Shown: positions 32,900 to 42,314 of the stretch, piece by piece
Numbering within the stretch: position 1 is the stretch's first letter
How the letters are laid out: each line of letters opens with the position of its first letter
Origin: DATGLW01 sp035293965
GTDB lineage: Bacteria; Actinomycetota; Acidimicrobiia; Acidimicrobiales; RAAP-2
Reading direction: 5' to 3'
DNA length: 64,000 nucleotides
Assembly (NCBI GenBank): GCA_035293965.1
Contig: DATGLW010000111.1
Span: 13,752-77,751, forward strand
Notes under the pieces: generated by a model
Databases searched by the model: none
Told to the model about the DNA's origin: nothing
What the model saw: only the letters and a program-made list of their open reading frames with translations
Translations under genes and position numbers: made by a program

Positions 32900-34801
32900 T
32901 CAGGAACGGACCCGGGCCAGCACGGCCCCGACCTCCTCGAGCACGCCGGGGTCCTCGATGGTCGACGGCACGGCCGCGGGCCTGCCGTTGGCGATGTCGC
33001 GCATCGTGGCGCGCAGGATCTTCCCCGATCGGGTCTTGGGGAGTCGCGCCACCACGGCGACCTGGCGGAGCGCGGCCACGGGGCCGATCCGGTCGCGCAC
33101 CAGCCCGACGACCTCGGCCGCCACCACCTCGTCGTTGCGGCCCGACGCCGCCTCGAGCACGACGAGCGCCACGGGCACCTCGCCCTTGACCGCGTCGGGG
33201 ACTCCGATGACCGCGCACTCGGCCACCTCGGGATGCGACGCCACGACCTCTTCCATCTCGCCGGTCGACAGGCGATGGCCGGCCACGTTGATCACGTCGT
33301 CGACGCGCCCCATCACGAACAGGTACCCGTCGTCGTCGACGTAGCCGCCGTCGCCCGTCAGGTAGCAGCCGGGATAGCGAGACAGGTAGGCGCGCTCGAA
33401 GCGCCCGTCGTCGCGGTAGAGGGTGGTCAGCGTGCCCGGCGGCAGGGGCAACCTGATGACCACGTCGCCCTGGACCCCCGGTGGGCACTGCCGTCCGGCG
33501 GGGTCGAGGACGGCCACGTCGTAGCCGGGCACCGGCTTGGTGGGCGAGCCCGGCTTCACCGGCAGGGCCTCGATCCCGAGGCAGTTGGCGGCCACGGGCC
33601 AGCCCGTCTCGGTCTGCCACCAGTTGTCGACCACCGGCACGCCGAGCAGCCGGTGCACCCAGTGGTACGTGTCGGGGTCGAGCCGCTCGCCTGCCAGGAA
33701 CACGGCGCGCAACGACGAGGTGTCATGACGCGCCAGGAACGCGCCGTCGGGGTCCTCCTTGCGGATGGCCCTGATCGCTGTCGGCGCGGTGAACAGCACG
33801 TCGACCCGGTGGTCCGCCACCACCCGCCAGAAGGCCCCCGGGTCGGGCGTGCCCACCGGCTTGCCCTCGTAGAGGACGGTGGTGGCTCCCGTGAGCAACG
33901 GCCCGTAGACGATGTAGGAGTGCCCCACCACCCACCCCACGTCGCTCGCCGCCCAGAACCGGTCACCCGGCCCGACACCGAAGACGTGGCGCATGCTCCA
34001 GCGCAGCGCCACCGCGTGGCCCCCGTTGTCACGCACCACCCCCTTGGGCGCACCGGTGGTGCCCGAGGTGTACAGCACGTAGAGCGGGTCGGTCGCGGCC
34101 ACGGGCCGGCACGGCACCGGCTCGGCGCCGGCCATGACCTCGGACCATACGAGGTCGCGGCCGTCCACCAGGGCCGCCTCGGCCTCGGGCCGCTGCACGA
34201 TGACGCAGCGTGCCGGCGAGTGGGCGGCTTCGTCGATGGCACGGTCGAGGAGCGGCTTGTAGTGCACGATCCGGGTGCCCTCGATGCCGCACGACGCGGA
34301 GACGACCACCTTGGGCGCCGCGTGGTCGATGCGGACCGCCAGCTCGTGGGAGGCGAACCCGCCGAAGACCACCGAATGGACGGCGCCCAGCCGGGCACAG
34401 GCCAGCATGGCCACCACCGCCTCGGGGATCATGGGCATGTAGATGACCACCCGGTCGCCGGCGCCGACCCCGAGGGACGCGAGCACCCCGGCGAACCTCG
34501 CCACCTCGTCGCGGAGCGCCGCGTAGGTCCGGTGCGCGACGGTGCCGGTGACCGGCGAGTCGTACACGACGGCCGGCTGGTCGCCCCGGCCCTGCTCCAC
34601 GTGGCGGTCGAGGGCGTTGGCGCAGGTGTTCAGCCGGGCGTCGGGGAACCAGCGCCACGTGCCGGGCCGGCGCTCGGCCACGCGGCTCCCGACCGGCACG
34701 TCCCAGTCGATGTCCTTGGCCGCCTCCGCCCAGAAACCCTCGGGGTCCGTCACGCTGCGGCGGTGGACCGAGGCGTAGTCCGTCGCGCCCGTCACGTCCA
34801 T
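32900..34801 (-). CDS. prpE: Propionyl-CoA/acetyl-CoA synthetase (PrpE type)
   Basis: A 633-residue adenylate-forming acyl-CoA synthetase activating propionate or acetate to its CoA thioester with ATP. The P-loop YTSGTTGAPKG (about residue 240), DVGWVVGHSYIVYGPLL and EGKPVGTPD favour the PrpE/ACSS3 branch over Acs. The hinge and C-terminal lysine motifs GRVDDVINVAGHRLSTGE and PKTRSGKILR are intact; the latter Lys is the usual acetylation site, and an HDAC-like deacetylase lies 10 kb away. GGGGAGGGG precedes the ATG by 5 nt. Propionyl-CoA fits branched-chain or sterol catabolism and the B12-binding mutase-like gene at the right edge. Confidence 0.88.
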   Translation of the reverse strand: MDVTGATDYASVHRRSVTDPEGFWAEAAKDIDWDVPVGSRVAERRPGTWRWFPDARLNTCANALDRHVEQGRGDQPAVVYDSPVTGTVAHRTYAALRDEVARFAGVLASLGVGAGDRVVIYMPMIPEAVVAMLACARLGAVHSVVFGGFASHELAVRIDHAAPKVVVSASCGIEGTRIVHYKPLLDRAIDEAAHSPARCVIVQRPEAEAALVDGRDLVWSEVMAGAEPVPCRPVAATDPLYVLYTSGTTGAPKGVVRDNGGHAVALRWSMRHVFGVGPGDRFWAASDVGWVVGHSYIVYGPLLTGATTVLYEGKPVGTPDPGAFWRVVADHRVDVLFTAPTAIRAIRKEDPDGAFLARHDTSSLRAVFLAGERLDPDTYHWVHRLLGVPVVDNWWQTETGWPVAANCLGIEALPVKPGSPTKPVPGYDVAVLDPAGRQCPPGVQGDVVIRLPLPPGTLTTLYRDDGRFERAYLSRYPGCYLTGDGGYVDDDGYLFVMGRVDDVINVAGHRLSTGEMEEVVASHPEVAECAVIGVPDAVKGEVPVALVVLEAASGRNDEVVAAEVVGLVRDRIGPVAALRQVAVVARLPKTRSGKILRATMRDIANGRPAAVPSTIEDPGVLEEVGAVLARVRS

Positions 34802-34831
34802 CGCGTCCCCTCCCCTGCCGTCCCCAGTCCC

Positions 34832-34867
34832 GGTGCCCTCTGCGGCGCCGGTGCCCTCTGCGGCGCC
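34832..34867. repeat. Exact 18-bp tandem duplication
   Basis: GGTGCCCTCTGCGGCGCC occurs twice head to tail in the 190-bp gap between prpE and the fabH-like gene. Confidence 0.85.
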
Positions 34868-34993
34868 GCTCAGCCTACGACCGCTGCGCGAAGGAGGCGG
34901 CGGTCACCGCCGGCGTGATGGGCACCGACGGCGCCGGCGCCAGATGGCGGGCAGCCCGGTGGGCCACGACCCGATCCCGGGGACCCCTGCGGG

Positions 34994-35917
34994 TCACGAC
35001 CAGCGCACCAGGACGCTCGACCATGACATCCCCGAGCCGAAGCCCGCGAAGAGCACCAGGTCGCCGGCCGCCAGCCGCCCGGCGCGAGCGGCCTCGTCGA
35101 GCGCGAGGGGGATCGAGGCCGACGAGGTGTTGCCCGTGCGGTCCACGACGACCGCCGTGCGTGCCATGGAGAGACCGACCCGCTCGACGAGGGCCTCGAT
35201 GATGCGGACGTTGGCCTGGTGCGGCACGAACAGGGCCACCTGGTCGGGGGTGACCTGCGCTCTGGCAAGGGTGGCCCTGATCGACGCCTCGGTGACCCGC
35301 ACCGCCCGGCGGAACACCTCGCGGCCCGACATGACGATCGGGCCGCCGAGCTCGGCGTAGAGCAGGTGGTGCGCCGTTCCGTCGGAGCCGGCGTCCCACG
35401 CCAGCAACTCGCCGGGCCCCTCGACCGCCCGGAGCACGACGGCCCCGCCGCCGTCAGCGAAGAGCACCGCGGTCGTCCGGTCACCCTGGTCGGTGATGCG
35501 CGACATGGTGTCGGCGCCGACCACCACCGTCGTGCGCACGTGGCCGCCCGTCATCGCGGCGCCCGCGGCCAGGCCGTAGGTGAACCCGGCGCAGGCAGCG
35601 TTGAGGTCGAAGGAGCCCCCGGTGATGCCGAGCTGCTCGCACACCGCCGTGGCGCTGGCCGGCATGGTCTGCTCCGGCGTCGAGGTGCACAGCACGAGAA
35701 GGTCCACGTCGCCGGGGCCGAGCCGAGCACAGTCGAGGGCCGCTCGCGTCGCCTCGACGGCGAGGCCCACCGTCGTGCCGCCGATGCGGCGCTCTCGGAT
35801 GCCGGTCCGCTCCACGATCCAGCGGTCCGAGGTGTCGAGCGTCGCCTCGTAGTCGGCGTTCGTCACCACCTTGGGCGGCAACGCGGCGCCACACCCTGCG
35901 ATCCGGACGCCGCTCAC
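34994..35917 (-). CDS. Beta-ketoacyl-ACP synthase III (FabH-like)
   Basis: A 307-residue KASIII that condenses an acyl-CoA with malonyl-ACP to start fatty acid or polyketide synthesis. The Cys-His-Asn triad is intact: LNAACAGFTYGL, PHQANVRIIEAL and DRTGNTSSASIPL. The N-terminal DTSDRWIVERTGIRERRI is typical of true FabH. I chose GTG 35917, which starts at the conserved SGVRIAG and has GGGAAC upstream; an in-frame ATG at 35974 would add 19 basic residues. No acyl carrier protein or other FAS gene is adjacent, so it may serve a specialised pathway or scavenged acyl-CoAs such as propionyl-CoA from the neighbouring PrpE. Confidence 0.9.
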   Translation of the reverse strand: MSGVRIAGCGAALPPKVVTNADYEATLDTSDRWIVERTGIRERRIGGTTVGLAVEATRAALDCARLGPGDVDLLVLCTSTPEQTMPASATAVCEQLGITGGSFDLNAACAGFTYGLAAGAAMTGGHVRTTVVVGADTMSRITDQGDRTTAVLFADGGGAVVLRAVEGPGELLAWDAGSDGTAHHLLYAELGGPIVMSGREVFRRAVRVTEASIRATLARAQVTPDQVALFVPHQANVRIIEALVERVGLSMARTAVVVDRTGNTSSASIPLALDEAARAGRLAAGDLVLFAGFGSGMSWSSVLVRWS

Positions 35918-36104
35918 GCAGGCGTTCCCACTGGCGCCACGCTCCGTCCTCCCTCGCCGGCCCTTCGTGGGCATGCTACCGACCCGCCGGGGCCGGCCCC
36001 GGGAATGCCGGCCCTGCCGGCCACCTCCTGCCCGGCCCGGCCTCCCGGTGGTCTGCCCCGCCGGCGCGAGGCCGCGTCATTCGTGGCGGGGTCGCCCACG
36101 CTCA

Positions 36105-37286
36105 TCAGCCCGCGGCACCCGCCGCCCGCAGCCGGGCAATCTCCGCCTGCCCGAAGCCCAGCTCGGCCAGGACCTCGTCGGTGTGGCGCCCCGGCCGGGC
36201 GCCACCGGCGCCGGCTGCGGCCGGGGTCCTGCTGAACCGCGGTGCCGGCGCCGGTTGCACCATCCCGCCGACGTCGGTGAAGGTGGAGCGGGCCCGTAGG
36301 TGCGGGTGCTGGGGTGCCTCACCGAGGGCCAGCACGGGGGCGAAGCAGACGTCGGGCTCGGGCTCGAGCAGGGCGCACCACTCGTCGCGAGTACGGGTCC
36401 GGAACACGGCCGCCAGGCGGCGGCGGTGCTCGGGCCAGCGTTCACGGTCCCACTGCCCGGCGACCAGGTCGTCGTCGCCGTCGAGCCCGAGACACGCCAG
36501 GAGCCGCTCGTAGAAGGGGCCCTCGATGCACCCGACTGCGACCCACTTGCCGTCGGCCGTCTCGTAGGTGTCGTAGAAGTGGGCGCCGGCGTCGAGGAAG
36601 TTGGTGCCGCGGGGGCCGGGCCAGCGCCCGTCTGCCTGCAGCCCGCGGACGAAGGCGGTGAGCAGCGCGGTGCCGTCGACCATGGCCGCGTCGACCACCT
36701 GCCCGAGCCCCGAGCGCTGGCGCTCGAAGAGAGCTGCGACGACGCCGAGCGCGAGGAGCATCCCTCCGCCACCGAAGTCGGCGACGAGGTTCTGGGGCGG
36801 CGTGGGCCGGTTCCCCGCCAGCCCGATGCCCTCGAGGGCTCCGGCGAGGGCGATGAAGTTGATGTCGTGCCCTGCGTTCGGCGCGTAGGGGCCCTCCTGG
36901 CCCCAGCCCGTCATGCGGGCGTACACGAGCCTTGGGTTGCGGCCGCAGCACGAGTCCGGCCCGATGCCGAGGCGCTCGGCGACACCGGGGCGGAAGGGGT
37001 CGATGAGCACGTCAGCCTGCTCCACGAGGCGCAGCAGCACGTCGCGGCCAGCCGGCTGCTTGAGGTCGAGCACGATGGAGCGGCGGCCCCGCATGAGCGG
37101 GTCGACCTCCGGGTCGGCCGGCGGGGTGCGCCCGGCCCTGTCGACGATGACGCCCCGAGCCCCGAAGTCGGCGAGCAGCATGCCGCAGAACGGGCCGGGC
37201 CCGATGCCGGCGAGCTCCACGAACTGCACCCCTTCCAGCGGCCCGCTCACCGCCACACGATCGCGCGGCCCCACCGCCGCCGCCAT
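36105..37286 (-). CDS. Alpha-methylacyl-CoA racemase-like CoA-transferase family III protein
   Basis: A 393-residue family III CoA-transferase fold. ELAGIGPGPFCGMLLADFGA, RPGVAERLG and especially GHDINFIALAGALEGIG (with the catalytic His) and the NLVADFGGGGMLL Asp region match alpha-methylacyl-CoA racemase (AMACR). AMACR interconverts 2R- and 2S-methylacyl-CoA so that branched fatty acids and sterol side chains can enter beta-oxidation. The ATG at 37286 is preceded by GAGGG. It lies downstream of the CAP-domain gene, across a short duplicated linker, and upstream of fabH on the same strand. Confidence 0.87.
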   Translation of the reverse strand: MAAAVGPRDRVAVSGPLEGVQFVELAGIGPGPFCGMLLADFGARGVIVDRAGRTPPADPEVDPLMRGRRSIVLDLKQPAGRDVLLRLVEQADVLIDPFRPGVAERLGIGPDSCCGRNPRLVYARMTGWGQEGPYAPNAGHDINFIALAGALEGIGLAGNRPTPPQNLVADFGGGGMLLALGVVAALFERQRSGLGQVVDAAMVDGTALLTAFVRGLQADGRWPGPRGTNFLDAGAHFYDTYETADGKWVAVGCIEGPFYERLLACLGLDGDDDLVAGQWDRERWPEHRRRLAAVFRTRTRDEWCALLEPEPDVCFAPVLALGEAPQHPHLRARSTFTDVGGMVQPAPAPRFSRTPAAAGAGGARPGRHTDEVLAELGFGQAEIARLRAAGAAG

Positions 37287-37365
37287 GGATCCCTCGGTCT
37301 CCGTGCCCCCGACGACCGGTGCCTCGGTCCCCCGGCCCCCCGCCGCTCGTGCGAACGGGCCTGCC

Positions 37366-37411
37366 GGATGCCCGGCCGCGGATCGTGGGGGATGCCCGGC
37401 CGCGGATCGTG
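37366..37411. repeat. 24-bp tandem duplication
   Basis: GGATGCCCGGCCGCGGATCG occurs twice with period 24 in the gap between the racemase and CAP-protein genes. Confidence 0.8.
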
Positions 37412-37416
37412 CCGGG

Positions 37417-38568
37417 TCACGCGCCTCGCGCGTCCGCGCCGAGGAACGGGGCGCCGAAGGCGAAGATGCCCCCGTCGGCGGCCACCAGCCAGTAGCCGCC
37501 GGTGGCCGGGTCGGCGGCCATGCCGACAATGGGTTGGTTGAGCGGCTGGTTCCCCATCGAGCCGAGGAACGGGGCGCCGAAGGCGAAGATGCCCCCGTCG
37601 GCGGCCACCAGCCAGTAGCCGCCGGTGGCCGGGTCGGCGGCCATGCCCACGATGGGCGCGGCGAGCGGCAGCCCGTTCGCGGCGCCGAGGAAGGCCGCAC
37701 CGCCGTGCACCGACACCGCCCCCTGGGCGTCGGCCAGCTCGTAGCCCCCGCCGGCGCCCGCCATGCCGACAACTCGCTGCGGCAGCGGGTTGGCGGAAGC
37801 CGAGCCGGGCGGGAAGAGGGGGCCCTGGCACGTCCAGTCCACGCCGGTGGCGAACGGTCCGCCGGCTGCGATGGGCTCGGTCGGGTAGACGAAGTGGGCG
37901 TCGTCCGTGCCCCCGCCGTCGGCCGCCGGCTCGGGCACGGTCAGCACCGTGCCGCCGGACTGGGCGTACACCGAGTTGGCGGCCAGCTCCGCCTGGAGGC
38001 GCTGCTGGCCCGCCTGCCACGCCGGCAGGCCCACGTCGGCGAACAGCTCGACCTCCCAGGCGCGGCCCTGGCCGTCGCAGGCCACGCCGATGCCGGCGAC
38101 GTCCGACGCCGCCGACAGCACCGCTCCCGCGTGGCCCGGGGACTCCATGACCGACAGGTCCTCGCCGGCCGAGTCGAAGCCCGGGCCGCCGGCGTTCTCA
38201 CCCGTGGCGTACTCCCCGGCCGGGAAGGGTCCGCTGTAGTCCTCGAGGACGCCGGTCGCCGCCAGGTGCTCGGCTGCCGCCTGGGCCGCCTGCTGGAGGG
38301 CCGGGTCCTCGGCCAGGGGCGCCAGGGCCTGCGTGGCGCCCCCGTCGGGGTAGTCGCGCGCAGGCTGGGCCCGCTCGGCGTCGAGGCGGGCCAGCACGTC
38401 GGCGGCGAACGCCTGCTCGGTCGCCGTGGGCGGGGCATACGGGCACTGGGCACCCGGGCAGGTGGCCGTCCAGAGCGCGGCTGCCGGTGCGGCGCTGCTC
38501 GCTCCCCACGCGCCCATGCCCGCCGCCAACGCGATGCCTGCCGCCAACGCTCGCGCCACCCGCCTCAC
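37417..38568 (-). CDS. Secreted CAP-domain protein with C-terminal GYWLVAADGG repeats
   Basis: A 383-residue exported protein. A signal peptide (about residues 1-30) precedes a CAP/SCP-PR1-like domain (about 45-190) with LARLDAERA, HLAATGVL and the MESPGHAGAVLSAASDVAGIGV signature. CAP proteins are extracellular and bind lipids or act on the envelope. The C-terminal third holds about three copies of an approximately 41-residue repeat (IVGMAADPATGGYWLVAADG, then GIFAFGAPFLG), the last two almost identical in DNA; such repeats are frequent in Acidimicrobiia and probably form a beta-propeller-like unit. The GTG start overlaps the SpaA-protein stop as GTGA. Confidence 0.85.
   Translation of the reverse strand: MRRVARALAAGIALAAGMGAWGASSAAPAAALWTATCPGAQCPYAPPTATEQAFAADVLARLDAERAQPARDYPDGGATQALAPLAEDPALQQAAQAAAEHLAATGVLEDYSGPFPAGEYATGENAGGPGFDSAGEDLSVMESPGHAGAVLSAASDVAGIGVACDGQGRAWEVELFADVGLPAWQAGQQRLQAELAANSVYAQSGGTVLTVPEPAADGGGTDDAHFVYPTEPIAAGGPFATGVDWTCQGPLFPPGSASANPLPQRVVGMAGAGGGYELADAQGAVSVHGGAAFLGAANGLPLAAPIVGMAADPATGGYWLVAADGGIFAFGAPFLGSMGNQPLNQPIVGMAADPATGGYWLVAADGGIFAFGAPFLGADARGA
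37441..37655. repeat. Near-identical 123-bp coding repeats
   Basis: About 92 bp beginning GAGGAACGGGGCGCCGAAGG at 37441 recur at 37564 with only a few differences, encoding the last two GYWLVAADGG units. The period equals 41 codons. Confidence 0.85.
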
Positions 38569-41500
38569 TGCCGCTCCCTCCCACCGGCCGCTGGCCTCTG
38601 CCGTCGCAACCGCCGTTGGGCATCATCGCGCCGCTCGCCCACGATCCGCAGGGCGCCCCCGCCGGCCAGGAGCAGCAGGGCGCCGCAGGCCAGCCACATG
38701 CTGGGGGCTCCGGTGAACGCGAAGGGGAGCGGCAGGGGGAGCTCGGGCAGCGCGATGCTCGCCGCGGCGGCCGGCGTGTCGGCGGTGACGACCGCCGTGC
38801 AGTGGTAAGCGGGGTCGGGCCGGTAGCCGGCCGGCGCCCCCAGCTCGTGCAGGCACCAGGAGGACCCGGCCGGCACAGCGAAGGTGAGGATGCCCCCGGG
38901 CCCGCTCGTCCCCTGGCCCCAGTAGACGTCGCCGGGCGGCACCGGGGTGCCGGGGGGCGGCGCAGGCGGTCGGCTGCCGGGCGGCGGGGCGCCCTGGACC
39001 AGCAGCTCGTACGTGGCGCCGGGAATGACGGTGCCCGGCTGGAGGCTGTCGTACTTGCGTGCCGACAGGTGGACAGTCGCGAGGGTCTCGGGGAGGGCGA
39101 GGACCGAGGCGCCGGGCGGCGACCCAGTGGTCAGGACCGCCGTGCAGTGCAGGGCCGGGTCCGCCACGTAGTCGGGAGGCGCCTGGTGTTCGAGCAGGCA
39201 CCACGCGTAGCCGGCTGGCACTGTGAAGGACAGGTTGCCCGCGGCGTCGGTGGTGCCCCTCGCGTACCAGGTGTCGCCGGGCTCGGCCCGGGCGTCACCG
39301 GGAGCGGGCAACGGCACGCCCGAGGGTGGGGGAGGTCCCTCGACGTAGAGGTCGTAGGTGGCACCGGGGATCACCGTGGCGGGAACCACGGAGTTGTACT
39401 TGTGCGCGCCCAGCGTGACCGTGGCCTCGGTGTCGGCGACTGTGATCGTCGTGACCGCCGGCGGCGCCGAGGCACTGCCGGCGAGCACGGGGGTGCAGTG
39501 CGGCGAAGGGTCGGCCACGTAGTCGGGGGGCGCCTGGTGCTCGACCAGGCAGTAGGCGTAGCCGGGGAACTGCAGGGGGAAGCTCGCCAGCCCCTGGTCG
39601 TCGGTGGTCGCCCGCGCTAGCCAGGTCTCCCCTGGCGCCGACGCCGCGTCGGCCGGCGGCTCGGGGACCGACCCCGGCCCGTGCCCCCCGTCGACCCGGT
39701 AGAGGTCGAACGTGGCACCGGCGAGCGTCACCGAGGGGTCGGCGGCGTCGACCTTGCGCGCGGCCACGGCCACGAAGGTGCCCGGATCGGTCACCGTCAC
39801 CGGCTGGGAGGACTGCCCGTCGGTGGCCGTGAAGCAGCCGTGGGCCCCGGCGACCAGCCCCGGCGGCGCCGACGTCTCGCTCCAGCAGTAGGCGGACCCG
39901 GCGAGGAGGACCGCAGCCGTCGTGCAGGTGCCCGAGGCATCCGTGGTGCAGGTCGCCACGGGCGCTCCGCTCCCGTCGACCACCTGGACCACCGCCCCGG
40001 CGAGCGTCACCTCGGCCGGGTTGATGTTGCCCGCTGCCACCTTGTGGAAGCTCGCCGCGACGAGGCGCGGGTCGGCGAAGGTGAGCGACCCGGCCTGCCC
40101 CGGTGAGAGCGTGAGCTCCCGGGTGCTCGTCGCCGGGTCGAGCGCGTAGCCGGGCGGTGGGCTCACCTCGGTCACCTGGTAGTTGCCGGGGAGCAGCGCG
40201 GCGCCGTCGTTGCCCGCCGGCGTGCACGTGCCCGAGGGGCCGGTGGTGCACGTGCCGAGGTCCTGGTCGTAGACGCCGTCCGCCGCGGTGGAGTAGCGGA
40301 CGTCGAACACGGCCCCCGCCAGGGGGGCGTTGGTCTGGGCGTCCACCTTGAGGAGCGACACGGTGGCGGGCACCACCCGGTCGGCCACGTCGACCACCGT
40401 GGTGGCGTGCCCGTCGGCCACGGCCACCGGCACCGGCGCCGCTGCCGCGTACCCCGGCGGGGGGCTCGTCTCGGTGAGGGTGTAGGTCCCCGGCACGAGG
40501 CCCCCGAGCACGTTCGAGGAGCCGTCGGCGCCGACCGTGAGCGTGCCGACGGGAGCCGCCGAGGGCGCCGGCCCGGCGACCGTGAACGTGGCACCCGCGA
40601 CCGGTTCGTAGGCGGTGTCGTCGCCCGACTTGCGGACCTGCAGGCTGCCGAGCAGGAAGTCCGAGAAGGTCACGGTGCCCTGCTCGCCGGGGGCCAGCGT
40701 GACGTCCTGGACGTTGGTGGCGGGGTCGAGGTCGTAGCCCGGCGGCGCTGCGACCTCGGTCACCTGGTAGTCGCCGGGGAGCAGCGCAGTGCCGTCGTTG
40801 CCCGCCGGCGCGCACGTGCCCGAGGGGCCCGTGGTACACGTGCCGAGGTCCTGGTCGTAGACGCCGTCCGCCGCGGTCGAGTAGCGGACGTCGAACACGG
40901 CCCCCGCCAGGGGCGCCCCGGTCTGGGCGTCCACCTTGGCCAGGGTGAGCCCGGCGGGGACGATGTGGTCCTCGTCGGCGCCGGTGTACGCCACCACCGT
41001 ATTGGCACCGCCAACCACAGCCACGGTCTGGTCCGGCGCCGGCCGGTACCCGGGGGGCGGAGTGGCCTCGTGCACCATGTAGGTGCCGGTCGGGAGCAGG
41101 GGGCTCGGAGGGGTGCCGCCAGACGCGTCGGTGACCAGGGTCGCCACGACCGTGGCGCCCTGGAGGACCTGGAACACCGCACCGGCGAGGCCGTAGTAGG
41201 CGGTGTCGTCGCCAGCCTTCTGCACTGAGACCGTACCTTGCATCGCTTGCGGCTGCCCGGTCGACGTCAGGGACTGGCTCGCCTGCAGCACGGTGGGCGC
41301 GGCGAAGGCTGCGAGGACCTGCGCTGCGTCGTCACCGGCGGTCGGGTGGAGGAAGCCAAGGCCGGGCTGCCCCACCCCTGCGGTCGCGGTGACCGTGACC
41401 GTGACCGGCGATGTGTTGGTGGCGTACACGGGCACGAGGACGTTGCCGTTGGCGTCGGTGGCCACGCCGACCGTGGTCGGGCCGGTGGGCGAATCGAACC

Positions 41501-42308
41501 TGCCGTTCGTGATGGTGACCAGCAGCGGCTCCCCCACCACCGGGTGCCCGGTGCCGGGGAACTGGAGGTGGATGTCGTCGGTGGCCGAGCCCGTGAACGA
41601 GCTGGCGGCGCTGGTCAGGCCGACGAACAGCTGCGGCGGGGCGCCCGCCATGCCGACCGCCTGGTTGAACCAATTGTCGAACGCGTCGTACGCGGCGAGG
41701 ACGCCGGGGTCCATGGCCGGCACCGGCGTACCCCAGACCACCGTGTCGTAGAGGAGCTTGGCTGCTGCGGCGGCCTGGTCGGCGGTGAACTGGCCCGTCA
41801 CCCCATTCCACCAGCCCTCGGCCTGCCCCTGGCTGAAGGCGAAACCGAGCGCGTTCCAGTCCCCGTGGGCCCCCGTCGGGGCGCCGCCGGGGGCGTAGTC
41901 GTAGCTCGGTGCCGGGAAGGCTCCCCCGCTCGCAGGGGAATCGGCGCACAGCCCGAACCCCTGCGCCGTCGGGAACCCGGGACCGTAGGTGCCGTACCAG
42001 GTGACGTCCCCGTCGTAGTCACCGCAGAAGCCGGCGTAGGGGTACGCAGGCCGGGTCGTGGGACCGCACGGCACCGGGCCGTCGGCGAATGCCGGCACCG
42101 GGTGGGGGACGAGGTCGCCGGGGGTGCCCGTGACGACGATCGCCGCGCCCAGGAAGCTCCCGGCGCACACCGCCCGCAGCACCCATCGCAGCGCGAGGCG
42201 GTTCCGGGGCCGGCGGCGGCGGGCAGTCGGCGCGTGGGGGCACCCGACCGCCGCGGTCCGCCGCCGCCTACGCAACGCGTCCTCGTCGATGGGGAGCCGC
42301 CACGCCAT
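38565..42308 (-). CDS. Giant SpaA/Cna-B repeat surface protein with LPXTG-like C-terminus
   Basis: A 1247-residue cell-surface adhesin or pilin-like protein. A basic tail and hydrophobic segment (about residues 38-58) form the export signal, followed by an N-terminal domain (about 75-250) with several Cys and Trp that I cannot assign. From about 355 to 1170 there are about eight SpaA/Cna-B modules, recognised by LAGAVFxV...LLPGxYxVTEVxxPPGY, which in pilins form internal isopeptide bonds. The C-terminus has LPLPLPFAFTG (about 1190-1200), a degenerate sortase-type signal, then a membrane helix and an Arg-rich tail. No sortase gene is in the window. The stop overlaps the CAP-protein start by 4 nt. 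Confidence 0.85.
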   Translation of the reverse strand: MAWRLPIDEDALRRRRRTAAVGCPHAPTARRRRPRNRLALRWVLRAVCAGSFLGAAIVVTGTPGDLVPHPVPAFADGPVPCGPTTRPAYPYAGFCGDYDGDVTWYGTYGPGFPTAQGFGLCADSPASGGAFPAPSYDYAPGGAPTGAHGDWNALGFAFSQGQAEGWWNGVTGQFTADQAAAAAKLLYDTVVWGTPVPAMDPGVLAAYDAFDNWFNQAVGMAGAPPQLFVGLTSAASSFTGSATDDIHLQFPGTGHPVVGEPLLVTITNGRFDSPTGPTTVGVATDANGNVLVPVYATNTSPVTVTVTATAGVGQPGLGFLHPTAGDDAAQVLAAFAAPTVLQASQSLTSTGQPQAMQGTVSVQKAGDDTAYYGLAGAVFQVLQGATVVATLVTDASGGTPPSPLLPTGTYMVHEATPPPGYRPAPDQTVAVVGGANTVVAYTGADEDHIVPAGLTLAKVDAQTGAPLAGAVFDVRYSTAADGVYDQDLGTCTTGPSGTCAPAGNDGTALLPGDYQVTEVAAPPGYDLDPATNVQDVTLAPGEQGTVTFSDFLLGSLQVRKSGDDTAYEPVAGATFTVAGPAPSAAPVGTLTVGADGSSNVLGGLVPGTYTLTETSPPPGYAAAAPVPVAVADGHATTVVDVADRVVPATVSLLKVDAQTNAPLAGAVFDVRYSTAADGVYDQDLGTCTTGPSGTCTPAGNDGAALLPGNYQVTEVSPPPGYALDPATSTRELTLSPGQAGSLTFADPRLVAASFHKVAAGNINPAEVTLAGAVVQVVDGSGAPVATCTTDASGTCTTAAVLLAGSAYCWSETSAPPGLVAGAHGCFTATDGQSSQPVTVTDPGTFVAVAARKVDAADPSVTLAGATFDLYRVDGGHGPGSVPEPPADAASAPGETWLARATTDDQGLASFPLQFPGYAYCLVEHQAPPDYVADPSPHCTPVLAGSASAPPAVTTITVADTEATVTLGAHKYNSVVPATVIPGATYDLYVEGPPPPSGVPLPAPGDARAEPGDTWYARGTTDAAGNLSFTVPAGYAWCLLEHQAPPDYVADPALHCTAVLTTGSPPGASVLALPETLATVHLSARKYDSLQPGTVIPGATYELLVQGAPPPGSRPPAPPPGTPVPPGDVYWGQGTSGPGGILTFAVPAGSSWCLHELGAPAGYRPDPAYHCTAVVTADTPAAAASIALPELPLPLPFAFTGAPSMWLACGALLLLAGGGALRIVGERRDDAQRRLRRQRPAAGGRERQ
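40173..40349. repeat. Duplicated SpaA module, copy 2 (of pair with 40761-40937)
   Basis: About 175 bp nearly identical to 40761-40937 (offset 588 bp, 196 codons), encoding the LAGAVFDVRYSTAADG-type module. Indicates recent duplication or gene conversion between modules. Confidence 0.8.
40761..40937. repeat. Duplicated SpaA module, copy 1
   Basis: Partner of 40173-40349; the few differences are mostly silent or conservative. The two lie in one gene, so recombination between them would delete or add 196 codons in frame. Confidence 0.8.
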
Positions 42309-42314
42309 CCGGTC

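Noticed and set aside
38565..42308. Complete pilus locus
   Set aside because: Only one SpaA-type protein is present; no sortase or second pilin gene is in the window.
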